A DNA stretch of 64,000 nt from an uncultured Flavobacteriales bacterium (GCA_943788405.1 CALSQD010000001.1:310001-374000); one strand, 5' to 3'. Positions 52,544 through 62,235 are shown, counted from the first letter of the stretch. A program made the numbers and translations. The notes: generated by a model not told the origin, from the sequence alone.

Positions 52544-53881
52544 TTAAAAGAGTTTTAAAATATCATTTCCATTGGCAAATACTAACAAACTTAAAAGCAT
52601 TATCATTCCTACCATTTGTGCGTATTCCATCACTTTTTCAGGAGCAGGTTTTCCAACTACTATTTCATAAAGTAAGAAAACTACATGCCCCCCATCCAAA
52701 GCAGGAATAGGTAGTATATTCATAAATGCAAGCATTAATGATAAAAAGGCTGTTAAATTCCAAAAAATCTCCCAATTCCAAGTTGCAGGAAACATTGAGC
52801 CAATAGCTCCAAAACCACCCATACCTTTGTAAGCACCTGTGCTTGGTGATAATATCATTTTAAATTGAGCAATATAGCCTCCTAGTTTTTTAATTGCCTT
52901 GTTATATCCTGCAGGGAATGATTCAAAGAAACTATACTTGAAAGAAGCTAATTTATAAGTTCCTAACTTTTCCAATTGTGTAATATTAAGGTTTGCAGGA
53001 GCAAAACCTAAAGTACCTTCATCTGAAACTAAAACAGCAAGAGAAACCTCTTTTCCATTTCTATCTACTCTAATGTCAATAGTATCACCAATATGAGTAT
53101 TTAAAGCAGTTTTAAATTCATCAAAATAGATAAAAGAAGTGCCGTTTATTGCTTTTATAATATCCTTTTTCTGTAAACCTGCTTTTTCAGCATTAGAACC
53201 CTTTTCTACTCTACTAATAATAGTAGGGATTCTTGGGTATAAAATTAATTTTGTTGGGTTGTTAAGGAATTGATCAATCAAATCAATAGGCATATTAAGG
53301 TTTACTTCCTCCTCATTTCGCATTACGGTAATTACTTCTGAAGTAATTACAGATTCTAAAATATCAGAATAACGCTCAATAGGATAACCATCAGCACTAA
53401 TAACTTTATCTCCATTCTGAAAACCAATATCAGTAGCTAGCTCATCTACACACCAAATCCCATCTTCCATATTTGCAGTTGGTAAATACTTGTCGCCATA
53501 AGTATAAAGCGTCATTGCGTAAATAAAGATTCCTAAAAACAGATTTACAGTAACCCCACCTAGCATAATGATAAGCCTTTGCCAAGCTGGTTTTGCTCTA
53601 AACTCCCAGGGTTCAGCAGGTTTTTCCATTTGTTCCTTATCCATACTTTCGTCAATCATTCCAGATATTTTAACATATCCACCCAAAGGAAGCCAGCCAA
53701 TACCATATTCAGTACCTCCAATTTTCTTTTTTACAACTGAAAACCAAGGGTCAAAAAACAAGTAGAATTTTTCTACTCTAGTTTTAAATAATTTTGCGGG
53801 TATAAAGTGTCCTAGTTCGTGTAGTACTACTAGTATTGATAAACTCATTAAAAGTTGTGCAGCTTTTATTAAAAATTCCAT
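52544..53881 (-). CDS. rseP: RIP metalloprotease RseP (site-2 protease family)
   Basis: 445-aa intramembrane zinc protease that cleaves anti-sigma factors and signal-peptide remnants. The zinc motif H-E-L-G-H is in LVVLHELGHFIPAKLF near the N-terminus, followed by WLPLGGYVKISGM. Two PDZ-like regions lie in the periplasmic part (about residues 125-310; NAEKAGLQKKDIIKAING). The third zinc ligand is in ILPIPALDGGHVVFLL. It lies directly after dxr with no gap, the usual dxr-rseP order. Confidence 0.96.
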   Translation of the reverse strand: MEFLIKAAQLLMSLSILVVLHELGHFIPAKLFKTRVEKFYLFFDPWFSVVKKKIGGTEYGIGWLPLGGYVKISGMIDESMDKEQMEKPAEPWEFRAKPAWQRLIIMLGGVTVNLFLGIFIYAMTLYTYGDKYLPTANMEDGIWCVDELATDIGFQNGDKVISADGYPIERYSDILESVITSEVITVMRNEEEVNLNMPIDLIDQFLNNPTKLILYPRIPTIISRVEKGSNAEKAGLQKKDIIKAINGTSFIYFDEFKTALNTHIGDTIDIRVDRNGKEVSLAVLVSDEGTLGFAPANLNITQLEKLGTYKLASFKYSFFESFPAGYNKAIKKLGGYIAQFKMILSPSTGAYKGMGGFGAIGSMFPATWNWEIFWNLTAFLSLMLAFMNILPIPALDGGHVVFLLYEIVVGKPAPEKVMEYAQMVGMIMLLSLLVFANGNDILKLF

Positions 53882-55039
53882 TTATAATAGTTCGTTTGCT
53901 AATATTCTTGTTGCTTCATCTGTAGCAACATAATCGGTTAAAGTTGGTTTGGAAACAAAAGTAATTTTTTCCATACAATCTGCAATTAAATCAGACATAT
54001 TTAAAAATCCAATTTTATCTTGAAGGAAAGCTGCTACTGCAATTTCGTTTGCGGCATTTAAAATACAAGGCATATTTCCTCCTTTTTCCATAGCATCATA
54101 AGCTAATTGTAAGTTCCTGAAAGTTTCCATATCAGGTTTTTCAAAAGTTAAGTTGGGGTAATCCATAAAACTAAATCGTTTAAAAGTGTTTGGTAGCCTT
54201 TTTGGAAAACCTAAAGCATATTGTATCGGGAGTTTCATGTCAGGCACTCCTAATTGTGCTTTTATAGAACCATCTTCAAATTGCACTGCCGAATGAATGA
54301 TAGATTGCGGATGAACAATTACATCAATCTGTTCCGCTTTTAAATCAAACAGCCATTTTGCTTCAATTACCTCAAGTCCTTTATTCATCATACTGGCGCT
54401 ATCAATTGTAATTTTAGCTCCCATATCCCAGTTAGGATGCTTTAAGGCTTGCGCTTTAGTAATGTCAAGTAAATCATTCCTTAATCTACCTCTAAAAGGA
54501 CCACCTGAAGCAGTTAAATATATCTTTTCAATAGGATTGTATTGCTCACCTATTAAACATTGAAAAATAGCAGAATGTTCAGAATCAACAGGGTAAATAT
54601 TTACACCATATTCTTGGCATAATTTTGTGATTAAATCACCTGCAACTACTAAAGTTTCCTTGTTAGCCAAGGCAATATTCTTTTTAGCTTTTATTGCTCT
54701 AATTGTTGGTTTTAAACCAGAATAACCTACCAGTGCAGTTAGCACTACATCAATATTTTCTCCCTCCACTACTTCTTCTAAGGATTGCTGTCCGGCAAAA
54801 ACTTTTATGCCTAAATCAAAAAGAGCTTCATCTACCTCTTTGTATTTTTCCTCATTGGTGATAACAACCGTATTGGGTTTAAACTTTTTGGCTTGCTCAA
54901 TTAATAAAGCACTGTTATTATTTGCGGTTAGTACCTCAACCTCAAATAAATCCGAATGCTCACTTATCACCTCTAAAGCTTGTGTTCCAATTGAGCCAGT
55001 TGAACCTAAAATTGCGATTTGTTTTTTCTTTCCTTCCAT
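53882..55039 (-). CDS. dxr: 1-deoxy-D-xylulose 5-phosphate reductoisomerase
   Basis: Second enzyme of the MEP isoprenoid pathway. 385 aa. ILGSTGSIGTQALEVI binds NADPH; VDSEHSAIFQ, TASGGPF and SASMMNKGLEVIEA hold metal and substrate ligands. The start shares one base with the stop of the GH3-family gene upstream, and its stop abuts rseP, so expression is probably coupled through GH3-dxr-rseP. Confidence 0.97.
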   Translation of the reverse strand: MEGKKKQIAILGSTGSIGTQALEVISEHSDLFEVEVLTANNNSALLIEQAKKFKPNTVVITNEEKYKEVDEALFDLGIKVFAGQQSLEEVVEGENIDVVLTALVGYSGLKPTIRAIKAKKNIALANKETLVVAGDLITKLCQEYGVNIYPVDSEHSAIFQCLIGEQYNPIEKIYLTASGGPFRGRLRNDLLDITKAQALKHPNWDMGAKITIDSASMMNKGLEVIEAKWLFDLKAEQIDVIVHPQSIIHSAVQFEDGSIKAQLGVPDMKLPIQYALGFPKRLPNTFKRFSFMDYPNLTFEKPDMETFRNLQLAYDAMEKGGNMPCILNAANEIAVAAFLQDKIGFLNMSDLIADCMEKITFVSKPTLTDYVATDEATRILANELL

Positions 55040-56526
55040 TAAAATGCGTTTAATTTATCAGCAACTTTTCTGTCATTTGCTAATCTTGGTACTTTGTTTT
55101 GTCCACCTAGCTTTCCTATTGATTTCATATAGTCTCTAAATCCGTTTTTACCAATAATAGTTACTTGCAAAGGTTTTAAAATCCCACCACTAATCAAGTC
55201 TTTATAATAAGTGTTTAAGTTTTGTAATTCATCATCTAGCATTTCACTAAATAATTCTAAATCCTTAGGTTGTTTTTCAAATTCAATTAACCATTCATGA
55301 TAAGGCAATCCGTTTTCAGGATTTACCTCAGGTGCAACATGAAACTCATTGACTTGTGCAGTATATTTTTCTGTTGTTTTTTCTAAACTTTTTTCAACTT
55401 CCTCTGCAATTACATGCTCACCAAATGCTGAGGTAAAATGTTTAATTCTGCCGCTTACAATAATTCTATACGGATCAACTGAAACAAATTTTATAGTGTC
55501 ACCAATATTATACCCCCAAAGCCCAGCATCAGTATTTAGGATGATTACATAATCCACTCCAACCTTTACATCAGCCAAGGAAATACGAGTTGGATTTTCG
55601 TTAAAAAACTCATCACTAGGAATAAATTCATAAAATATTCCATGATTTACACACAATAACATTCCCTCCTCTTTCTGAGAATCTTGATAAGCAATAAAAC
55701 CTTCTGATGCAGGATACAATTCTACTCCATCTACTTTTTTTCCAATTAGTTTTTCAAAGGAATTTCGGTAAGGCTCATAATTAACTCCTCCGTAAATAAA
55801 CAAGTCAAATTTTGGAAAAATATCCTTTATTAGCTTCCCTGTTTTGCTTTGTAACTTTTCAAAATACATTTGCACCCAAGGAGGGATACCAGAGATTAAA
55901 CTCATATTTTCAGGAAGAGTTTCTTCAACAATAGCATCTACTTTTACCTCCCAATCATCTATACAATTAGTTTCAAAAGAAGGTAAACGATTTTTAGTTA
56001 AATAGGCAGGAATATGATGAGCCACAATTCCTGAAAGGCGTCCAGTTAATATCTCTCCTGTTTTTGTAAGTTCTGGGCTTCCTTGCAAAAAAATCATTTT
56101 ACCATTTACAATTGAGGTGTTTTTTGTTTCTGCAATATAACTCAAAATTGCATCACGAGCAGCTGTAATGTGGTGCGGCATACTTTCCTTACTTATAGGA
56201 ATATATTTTGTTCCTGATGTTGTTCCTGATGTTTTGCAGAAATAGAGTGGTTTTCCTGGCCATAATATATCTTCATCTCCATCAATTATTTGCTGAACAT
56301 ATCCTTTTAACTCTTCATAATCTCGTACAGGAACATTTTTTTTCCAATCGGTATAATTTGCTATTTCAGCAAAGGAATGATCCTTTCCAAATTGAGTAGT
56401 TTTAGCTTGTTTTAGTAATGATAATAAAAGTTCATTTTGAGCTTTTACTGCATTATTTTTCCATTGTTTATTTTTCCCAACAATGTATTTTGCAATAGGC
56501 AAACTAAGTGATGATTTTAATCCCAT
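55039..56526 (-). CDS. GH3 auxin-responsive promoter family protein (acyl-adenylate-forming)
   Basis: 495-aa member of the GH3 acyl-acid-amido synthetase fold, common in Bacteroidota despite the plant name. The phosphate-binding loop FCKTSGTTSGTKYIPIS and the mid-protein YPASEGFIAYQ region are conserved. Such enzymes adenylate a carboxylic acid and may join it to an amine or thiol; the substrate in bacteria is not known. It lies between an M23 peptidase gene (3 bases upstream) and dxr (one-base overlap), a neighbourhood often kept in Flavobacteriales. Confidence 0.9.
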   Translation of the reverse strand: MGLKSSLSLPIAKYIVGKNKQWKNNAVKAQNELLLSLLKQAKTTQFGKDHSFAEIANYTDWKKNVPVRDYEELKGYVQQIIDGDEDILWPGKPLYFCKTSGTTSGTKYIPISKESMPHHITAARDAILSYIAETKNTSIVNGKMIFLQGSPELTKTGEILTGRLSGIVAHHIPAYLTKNRLPSFETNCIDDWEVKVDAIVEETLPENMSLISGIPPWVQMYFEKLQSKTGKLIKDIFPKFDLFIYGGVNYEPYRNSFEKLIGKKVDGVELYPASEGFIAYQDSQKEEGMLLCVNHGIFYEFIPSDEFFNENPTRISLADVKVGVDYVIILNTDAGLWGYNIGDTIKFVSVDPYRIIVSGRIKHFTSAFGEHVIAEEVEKSLEKTTEKYTAQVNEFHVAPEVNPENGLPYHEWLIEFEKQPKDLELFSEMLDDELQNLNTYYKDLISGGILKPLQVTIIGKNGFRDYMKSIGKLGGQNKVPRLANDRKVADKLNAF

Positions 56527-56529
56527 TGT

Positions 56530-57387
56530 TTAAAAAGAAATATAGTTTTCTGGGTTTACTGGCGTTCCTTTGTGCCAGAGTTCAAAGTGTAAATGAGGTC
56601 CTGAAGAAAGCTCACCAGAATTCCCAATAATTGCAATATGATCACCAGCATTTACAAAGTCACCAACTTCTTTAAGCAGTAATGAATTGTGTTTGTAGAG
56701 CGAAACATAATCGTTTTTGTGCTGAATAGCAATTACATAACCAGTTTCTGATGTCCAATGACTAATAATAACTGTTCCGTCAAGAACACTACTAATTCGT
56801 GATTTTTCTTTTGCTACTAAATCTACCCCAAAATGCTTTGTTTTACTATTGTATCCATCACTTATTAGTCCAGTAAGAGGTGTAAAAAACATCAAGTAAT
56901 TATTTTCGGATGCTGTTTTAATGTAGATAGAGCTTTTGTCCTCTGCTTCTACCGATAACCGCAATAAAGAATCTTCTTTTGATTTTTCAAATACAATTTC
57001 ATCTTCTTGTTTTGTGGCAACTTCATTACTTTCAATAGGAGTAACTAATTCATTCCCATTAATAATATTATTGATATTCTCAAGGTAAATCGCTCTGTTG
57101 AGCAATACACTTTCAAGGGAATCAGACTTAAGAGATAATTCAATTAAGTTTTTTTGCACTTCAATTGACGATTTTCCAGGAACATATTCGCTAAGTGGAG
57201 TGTATGCAATAAGTAGTAATGTGCTAAAAAAACAAGCAAAAACAAAAATCCCTGCAAAAGCCAAAACATTAAACCTAGATAGTTTTACAGATAGTTTTTC
57301 TTCAAATGAGCTGTCAGTCATTATTACAAAACGATATTTATGTAATAATTTTGACCAATATTTTTCTCCTCCCTCTTTATCTTGCAT
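56530..57387 (-). CDS. M23 family metallopeptidase (membrane-anchored)
   Basis: 285-aa predicted peptidoglycan endopeptidase. An N-terminal cytoplasmic stretch (KYWSKLLHKYRFVIM) is followed by one membrane helix (VLAFAGIFVFACFFSTLLLIA), a coiled linker (residues ~75-150) and a LytM/M23 domain. Zinc ligands are H and D in KHFGVDLVA and the HLH motif in SGPHLHFELWH. The frame opens earlier, but the ATG at 57387 matches the family N-terminus. It heads the minus-strand run toward GH3, dxr and rseP. Activity on cell wall cross-links is inferred from the intact zinc site. Confidence 0.9.
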   Translation of the reverse strand: MQDKEGGEKYWSKLLHKYRFVIMTDSSFEEKLSVKLSRFNVLAFAGIFVFACFFSTLLLIAYTPLSEYVPGKSSIEVQKNLIELSLKSDSLESVLLNRAIYLENINNIINGNELVTPIESNEVATKQEDEIVFEKSKEDSLLRLSVEAEDKSSIYIKTASENNYLMFFTPLTGLISDGYNSKTKHFGVDLVAKEKSRISSVLDGTVIISHWTSETGYVIAIQHKNDYVSLYKHNSLLLKEVGDFVNAGDHIAIIGNSGELSSGPHLHFELWHKGTPVNPENYISF

Positions 57388-57481
57388 AATGTTTGCAAAT
57401 ATCATAAAATTATAAGCATATTTGCGAGAATTTTACGATTAGCAGTAAAATAATTTTAATTAAAAGAAGTTTAGTACCCAA

Positions 57482-60070
57482 GTGAAGGTAAATACACAAC
57501 ATATAATTAAAGGATTTTTAGCGGTATTACTGTTAGTTTCCACCAGTTGTTCTACTAAAAAAAAGACATGGGTTAGTCGTACATTTCACAATACAACCGC
57601 TAAGTATAATGGCTACTTTAACGGAAAAGAAAGTATTAAGGCAGGAGTAAAAAAATTGCATGAAGGGCATAAGGATGATTACACGGCAATTCTTCCTGTT
57701 TATCCAACTGGAGATTTAAAGAAATCAAAAAAGACTCATTCCTACATGGATAAAGCCATTAAGAAAGGCTCAATTGTAATCCAAAGACATTCCATAAAAA
57801 TTAAAGGAAAAGAGTATTGTAAATGGATTGATGATAATTATTTGTTGGTAGGAAAATCCTATTTTTATAAAGGTGAGTTTGATGAAGCAATTAAAACATT
57901 TAGTTTTATTAAGAATGAGTACAAAAAAAATGAAATCAGATTTGAAGCTTCTTTATGGTTAGTTAGAAGTTTAGTTGAAAAAAGAGATTTTATGACTGCC
58001 GAAATGGAGTTAGATGAGCTTGAGAATGATAGAAAATTTCCAAAGAATTTAGAAACTGAAAAAGCAATTGTAGCTGCTGATTTTTATTTACAACAAGAAA
58101 ACTATCCTCTTGCATTAGAAAATTTAGGCAAGTTAGATGAGTTGATAAAAAGGAAGGGGAAGAAAGTGCGCTACAATTATATAATGGCACAAATTTATCA
58201 GCAACATGATAATTATAGGAGTGCAAAAAAGAAATACGAACAAGTTCTAAAGTCTAATCCCGAATATGAAATGGTTTTTAATGCTAAAATGAATTTAGCA
58301 CGATCATTAGAGGTAGGAAGTAGAGATACTTATAAAATGCGTCAGAAATTATTGAAAATGACAAAAGACGATAAGAATAAAGAGTATTTGGATCAGATTT
58401 ACTACACACTTGCCGAAATGGATATTAATAACTCTGATACACTTTCAGCTATTGATAATTACACGCTTTCTACTATAAATAGTATTGTAAATGAGTCGCA
58501 AAAAGCATTGTCCTTTTTGGCACTTGCAAAAATTGATTACAGCAGAGCGATATATAAGTCTTCCAAAGTACATTATGATAGTACTTTGTTTTATATGGAA
58601 GATGATTTTAGGGAATATGGTTCAGCAAAAGAAAAACATGAAATTCTTCAGGATCTAGTTCATCACTTGGATGTGATTAATATGCAAGATAGTTTGCAGA
58701 CTTTAGCTTCCCTACCTGCAGCAGAATTAAATGCAATAATTAACCAGATTATACAAGCTGAAGTTGAGAAAGAAAGAGAAGCTTTAGAAGCTGAGCGTAC
58801 TAAGCAACAAATGATGTATGAAAATAATAGAAATGGAGGGAGAGGTGAGCAGTTTGGTAACAATACTTCAGGAGGAAAATGGTATTTTTATAACCCTGCA
58901 ACTTTAAGTTTTGGGCTTTCAGAATTCAGAAAAAAATGGGGAAAACGAAAGTTAGAGGATGATTGGAGGAGAAAGGATAAGAAAACAAGTAATCTGTTTG
59001 AAACAGATTCAATTGCTTCAGATAGTGTTGAGGTTGTAACAGAAAATAAAAAAGACCCAAATTTTTACTTAGATAAACTCCCAAAAACAGAAGAAGATTT
59101 TGCTAATTCAAATGAGATGATAAAAGAATCTACTTATCAAGCTGGGGCTATTTATAAAAATGGATTGCAAGAGTATTATAAGAGTTCAGAATTATTTATG
59201 AGCTTGCTTTCTCGTTTTCCGTACGATAAAAACTATGCCGCTTTAGCATATTATAATGTATATACTAATCATTTGGAAGTAGGAAAAGAGCAGGAAGCAG
59301 AAGTGATGAAAAATTTATTGCTGCATAATTTTCCAAATAGTGTGTATGCTCAATTGTTGACAAATCCTAATTTCCAAGAAGAATGGGCTACAAAAAAGAA
59401 TCAGAATGAAGTAGATTATCAGCTTGTATATAGCAGTTATTTAGCAAATGAATACGAAAAGGTTGTCCTGCAAACAAACGAGCTGAAAGAGGATGAGTAC
59501 AGAACAAAATATACTTTTTTAAGAGCGCTTTCCTTTGCTGGAATTAAAGACACAACAAATTTAATAAAGAACTTAAACTTAGTCATTTCATTTAAGGATG
59601 ATGATAAAATTATTGCTGAATCAGAATACCTGTTAAGTGTTATTAAAAATCCTGAGGCTATGCGAAAAGCTAATGAACAAGCCCTTATGGAATCTCCTTA
59701 TTTATATAGAAGTGCTAAAGCACACATGACACTTCTTATCTTACCAAAGAATGGGGTAGATATTAATTATTTAAAAACATTGATTTCTGATTATCATGCT
59801 AAGGATTTTGAAAATGAAGTATTTGAAATAAGCGCAATGATGATGGGCTTGGGTAAGCACCTTTTAATGATTAAAACATTTGCCAATGTTGAGGATGTTA
59901 TGTTGTATAATCAACTCTTCAACTCGAATAGTACAATTATTAATGAGCTTGAAAAAGCTGACTATAAAGTGCTAGCTATTTCAATGGAAAACTTTAAGGA
60001 ATTTTATAAAAATAAGGATGTTGAAGGGTATTACAACTTCTTTAAAAAGAATTATTTAGACAATAATTAA
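57482..60070 (+). CDS. PorW/SprE-like TPR lipoprotein of type IX secretion and gliding
   Basis: 862-aa lipoprotein. Signal GFLAVLLLVSTSC with the lipobox at C23, followed by STKKKTWVSRTFHNTTAKYNGYFNG, an N-terminal pattern shared by SprE of Flavobacterium and PorW of Porphyromonas. Long tetratricopeptide regions lie around residues 115-330 and 560-700, with a low-complexity charged linker near 430-500 (EVEKEREALEAERTKQ). PorW connects the outer-membrane T9SS parts to the PorL/PorM motor. Start is a GTG at 57482, chosen because the signal peptide begins there. It is likely to serve export of the sorting-domain proteins in this window. Confidence 0.82.
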   Translation: MKVNTQHIIKGFLAVLLLVSTSCSTKKKTWVSRTFHNTTAKYNGYFNGKESIKAGVKKLHEGHKDDYTAILPVYPTGDLKKSKKTHSYMDKAIKKGSIVIQRHSIKIKGKEYCKWIDDNYLLVGKSYFYKGEFDEAIKTFSFIKNEYKKNEIRFEASLWLVRSLVEKRDFMTAEMELDELENDRKFPKNLETEKAIVAADFYLQQENYPLALENLGKLDELIKRKGKKVRYNYIMAQIYQQHDNYRSAKKKYEQVLKSNPEYEMVFNAKMNLARSLEVGSRDTYKMRQKLLKMTKDDKNKEYLDQIYYTLAEMDINNSDTLSAIDNYTLSTINSIVNESQKALSFLALAKIDYSRAIYKSSKVHYDSTLFYMEDDFREYGSAKEKHEILQDLVHHLDVINMQDSLQTLASLPAAELNAIINQIIQAEVEKEREALEAERTKQQMMYENNRNGGRGEQFGNNTSGGKWYFYNPATLSFGLSEFRKKWGKRKLEDDWRRKDKKTSNLFETDSIASDSVEVVTENKKDPNFYLDKLPKTEEDFANSNEMIKESTYQAGAIYKNGLQEYYKSSELFMSLLSRFPYDKNYAALAYYNVYTNHLEVGKEQEAEVMKNLLLHNFPNSVYAQLLTNPNFQEEWATKKNQNEVDYQLVYSSYLANEYEKVVLQTNELKEDEYRTKYTFLRALSFAGIKDTTNLIKNLNLVISFKDDDKIIAESEYLLSVIKNPEAMRKANEQALMESPYLYRSAKAHMTLLILPKNGVDINYLKTLISDYHAKDFENEVFEISAMMMGLGKHLLMIKTFANVEDVMLYNQLFNSNSTIINELEKADYKVLAISMENFKEFYKNKDVEGYYNFFKKNYLDNN

Positions 60071-60088
60071 GTCTTTAAAATATTTTAG

Positions 60089-60096
60089 TAGTTTTG
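60089..60096 (+). promoter_or_regulatory. -7 element upstream of bactofilin
   Basis: TAGTTTTG followed by CGC matches TAnnTTTG, 22 bases before the bactofilin ATG. No distinct TTG is seen at -33. Confidence 0.45.
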
Positions 60097-60118
60097 CGCT
60101 AACAAATACTTTATTAAG

Positions 60119-60532
60119 ATGTTTACAAATAAAAATGAATCAATGAAAAAAGGAGAAACAACAGCAGCTGTGAATATGATTGGAGCAGGAACCGTAATTA
60201 CAGGAGATGTATTTTCTAAAGGTGATATTAGAGTTGACGGAACATTGAAGGGTTCAGTAATTACTGAAGGAAAAGTTGTGTTAGGAAGAGAGGGTGTTAT
60301 TGAGGGAGATATTGAGTGTAAAGATGCTGATATTTCAGGAACGATAAAAGCTAAAATTACAGTTTCACAATTACTTTCATTAAAGACTACTGCAAAATTA
60401 AATGGTGATATCATCACTAATAAATTATCTATAGAGCCAGGAGCAGAATTTACAGGATCGTGTAGTATGGGTGCGGTAATTAAAGACATTAAAGATGCCG
60501 GAAAATCCGAGAAAAAAGAAAAGACCGCTTAA
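60119..60532 (+). CDS. bactofilin (polymer-forming cytoskeletal protein)
   Basis: 137-aa bactofilin. The core repeats GTVITGDVFSKGDIRVDG, LKGSVITEGKVVLGREG and VIEGDIECKDADISGTI make the right-handed beta-helix that polymerises without nucleotide. Disordered, charged tails lie at both ends. Bactofilins organise cell shape, wall growth or gliding proteins. The 3' end overlaps atpZ by 38 bases, so translation of the ATPase locus may be coupled to it. Confidence 0.92.
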   Translation: MFTNKNESMKKGETTAAVNMIGAGTVITGDVFSKGDIRVDGTLKGSVITEGKVVLGREGVIEGDIECKDADISGTIKAKITVSQLLSLKTTAKLNGDIITNKLSIEPGAEFTGSCSMGAVIKDIKDAGKSEKKEKTA

Positions 60533-60734
60533 TCGGTATTTAGTTTTAACTTCTGTTCCTTTCCAGATAGGAATAACCATTTATTTAGGGGCTTATTTAG
60601 GAGAATTACTAGACTCAAAATATACTTTTGAGAAACCTTGGTTTACTATTTTAGGCGTTTTATTAGCCTTAGTTATTGCAATGTATAGTGTAACTCAACA
60701 GTTAAATAAGCTAAACAAGCAAGATGAAGATTAA
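60495..60734 (+). CDS. AtpZ/AtpI family protein
   Basis: 79-aa membrane protein with two helices (YLVLTSVPFQIGITIYLGAYLGELL and FTILGVLLALVIAMYSV) and a basic N-terminus. This is the AtpZ/AtpI type that precedes F-ATPase genes and helps c-ring assembly or magnesium/calcium supply in other bacteria. It starts inside the bactofilin gene in another frame (38-base overlap) and overlaps the next gene by 11 bases. Confidence 0.85.
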   Translation: MPENPRKKKRPLNRYLVLTSVPFQIGITIYLGAYLGELLDSKYTFEKPWFTILGVLLALVIAMYSVTQQLNKLNKQDED

Positions 60735-61110
60735 GGGTTTAGAAGGGTTTGTTTTAATTGTTTTTTCAATTCTTTTGGTAGTTTTTATTGCCCACATTAG
60801 CATATTATATTTTTTAAATCATGATATATTCGCCAATAGAATCCTAACTTCTTATCTTGGGAACCTTCTATTAACAGTAGCAATATTTGCATTCATTTAT
60901 AAAAATAGAGTTAAGAAAACAGAGCGTTTAGGTTTCTTTTTCTTAGGAGGAAGTATGGTTAAATTCACATTATTTTTTATTTTTCTCAATCCTTTTTTTA
61001 TGCAGGATGGCTCAGTAAGTAGGTTAGAATTCTTATCCTTTTTTATTCCATATTCGGTGGCTTTGTCGGTTGAAACACGGCAATTGATTAAAGAGCTAAA
61101 TAGAGTATAA
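60724..61110 (+). CDS. small membrane protein of the F-ATPase locus
   Basis: 128-aa protein with four hydrophobic segments (FVLIVFSILLVVFIAHISILYFL, LLLTVAIFAFIYKN, GGSMVKFTLFFIFLNPFF, FLSFFIPYSVALSV). It sits between atpZ and atpB, where Bacteroidota keep a poorly characterised membrane protein; it may be a distant AtpI-like assembly factor. Start overlaps atpZ by 11 bases. A short hairpin (61127-61145) follows the stop. Confidence 0.75.
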   Translation: MKIKGLEGFVLIVFSILLVVFIAHISILYFLNHDIFANRILTSYLGNLLLTVAIFAFIYKNRVKKTERLGFFFLGGSMVKFTLFFIFLNPFFMQDGSVSRLEFLSFFIPYSVALSVETRQLIKELNRV

Positions 61111-61126
61111 AACCAGGTAATTACTC

Positions 61127-61145
61127 TAGTTAACTTGCTTAACTA
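61127..61145 (+). terminator. short hairpin before atpB
   Basis: TAGTTAA (61127-61133) pairs with TTAACTA (61139-61145) around CTTGC, with AAAGAAAA after. It lacks a T-run, so at best a weak terminator between the atpZ pair and atpB. Confidence 0.3.
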
Positions 61146-61186
61146 AAGAAAAGGGTTAATTTGTTTTCAGGATTAACATAAATAGT

Positions 61187-61194
61187 TAGATTTG
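61187..61194 (+). promoter_or_regulatory. -7 element upstream of atpB
   Basis: TAGATTTG followed by CAC matches TAnnTTTG. A TTG at 61161-61163 is 23 bases upstream. It lies 36 bases before the atpB ATG and probably drives atpB-atpE-atpF-atpH-atpA. Confidence 0.55.
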
Positions 61195-61230
61195 CACCGA
61201 TTTTTAAAAAGATAATCATAGTCCTGTAAG

Positions 61231-62235
61231 ATGAATATAAAAACATTAATTTTCACCCTAGTAATTTCGGTTTTTTCAAGCCTTAGTATTTTAGCTGAAG
61301 AGCATGCAATTCATGGTGAGAAAGACATCAAAACCGAGATAAAAGAAACAATTGCGCATCACTTAATGGATTCGCATGATTTTATTTTAACACATGATCT
61401 TTCATTTCCACTACCTATAATTCTGTATACAGATGGTAATTTGGATATTTTTTCATCTGCTAATTTTCATCACGGAACAACATCTCATACTGTAAATGGC
61501 AGAACTTATTCTTTGGATCATGGGCATATTGTTGAGGCAAGTGGCTTGCACCCTATTGATTTTTCTATTACTAAGAATGTAACATTCATTATGATTGTGT
61601 TTTTAATGATGTTAATCATGTTTACAAGAATGGCAAAATCTTATAAAAAATCTGCATTGCCAAGTGGTATGGGTAGATTATTGGAGCCAATTGTTCTTTA
61701 TATAAGAGATGATATTGCTATTCCTAATATTGGAGAGAAGCATTATAAAAAATACATGAGTTACTTGCTTACAGTATTTTTCTTTATTTGGATTATTAAC
61801 TTATTTGGGTTAACTCCATTAGGGGTAAATGTAACTAACAATATTGCAGTAACCCTTTCTTTGGCACTTATTACTTATGTGCTAACTACAGTTACTGCTA
61901 ATAAAAGTTACTGGGGTCATATCTTTTGGATGCCAGGTGTGCCAGTTCCAATGAAATTTATTTTAGCTCCAATTGAGTTGTTAGGAACAATTATCAAGCC
62001 TTTTTCTTTAATGATTCGTTTATATGCGAACATTACTGCAGGGCATGTCGTGCTAATGAGTATTTTAGGATTGATATTCATTTTCAAAGGATGGATTGGA
62101 AGTTCTTTGTCGTTTGGATTGGCATTTGCATTAGCATTATTAGAGCTGTTAGTAGCAGCCTTACAAGCATATATTTTCACTATGTTATCAGCACTTTACT
62201 TTGGTTCAGCTGTTGAGGAGCATGATGATCATTAA
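61231..62235 (+). CDS. atpB: F0F1 ATP synthase subunit a
   Basis: 334-aa membrane stator subunit that forms the proton half-channels with the c-ring. It begins with a cleavable signal-like segment and a histidine-rich periplasmic extension typical of Bacteroidota, then five or six helices. The essential arginine is in FSLMIRLYANITAGHV, and LFGLTPLGVNVTNNIAV and the C-terminal LVAALQAYIFTMLSALYFG are conserved. First gene of the promoter-driven atp set; atpE follows after 43 bases. Confidence 0.95.
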   Translation: MNIKTLIFTLVISVFSSLSILAEEHAIHGEKDIKTEIKETIAHHLMDSHDFILTHDLSFPLPIILYTDGNLDIFSSANFHHGTTSHTVNGRTYSLDHGHIVEASGLHPIDFSITKNVTFIMIVFLMMLIMFTRMAKSYKKSALPSGMGRLLEPIVLYIRDDIAIPNIGEKHYKKYMSYLLTVFFFIWIINLFGLTPLGVNVTNNIAVTLSLALITYVLTTVTANKSYWGHIFWMPGVPVPMKFILAPIELLGTIIKPFSLMIRLYANITAGHVVLMSILGLIFIFKGWIGSSLSFGLAFALALLELLVAALQAYIFTMLSALYFGSAVEEHDDH

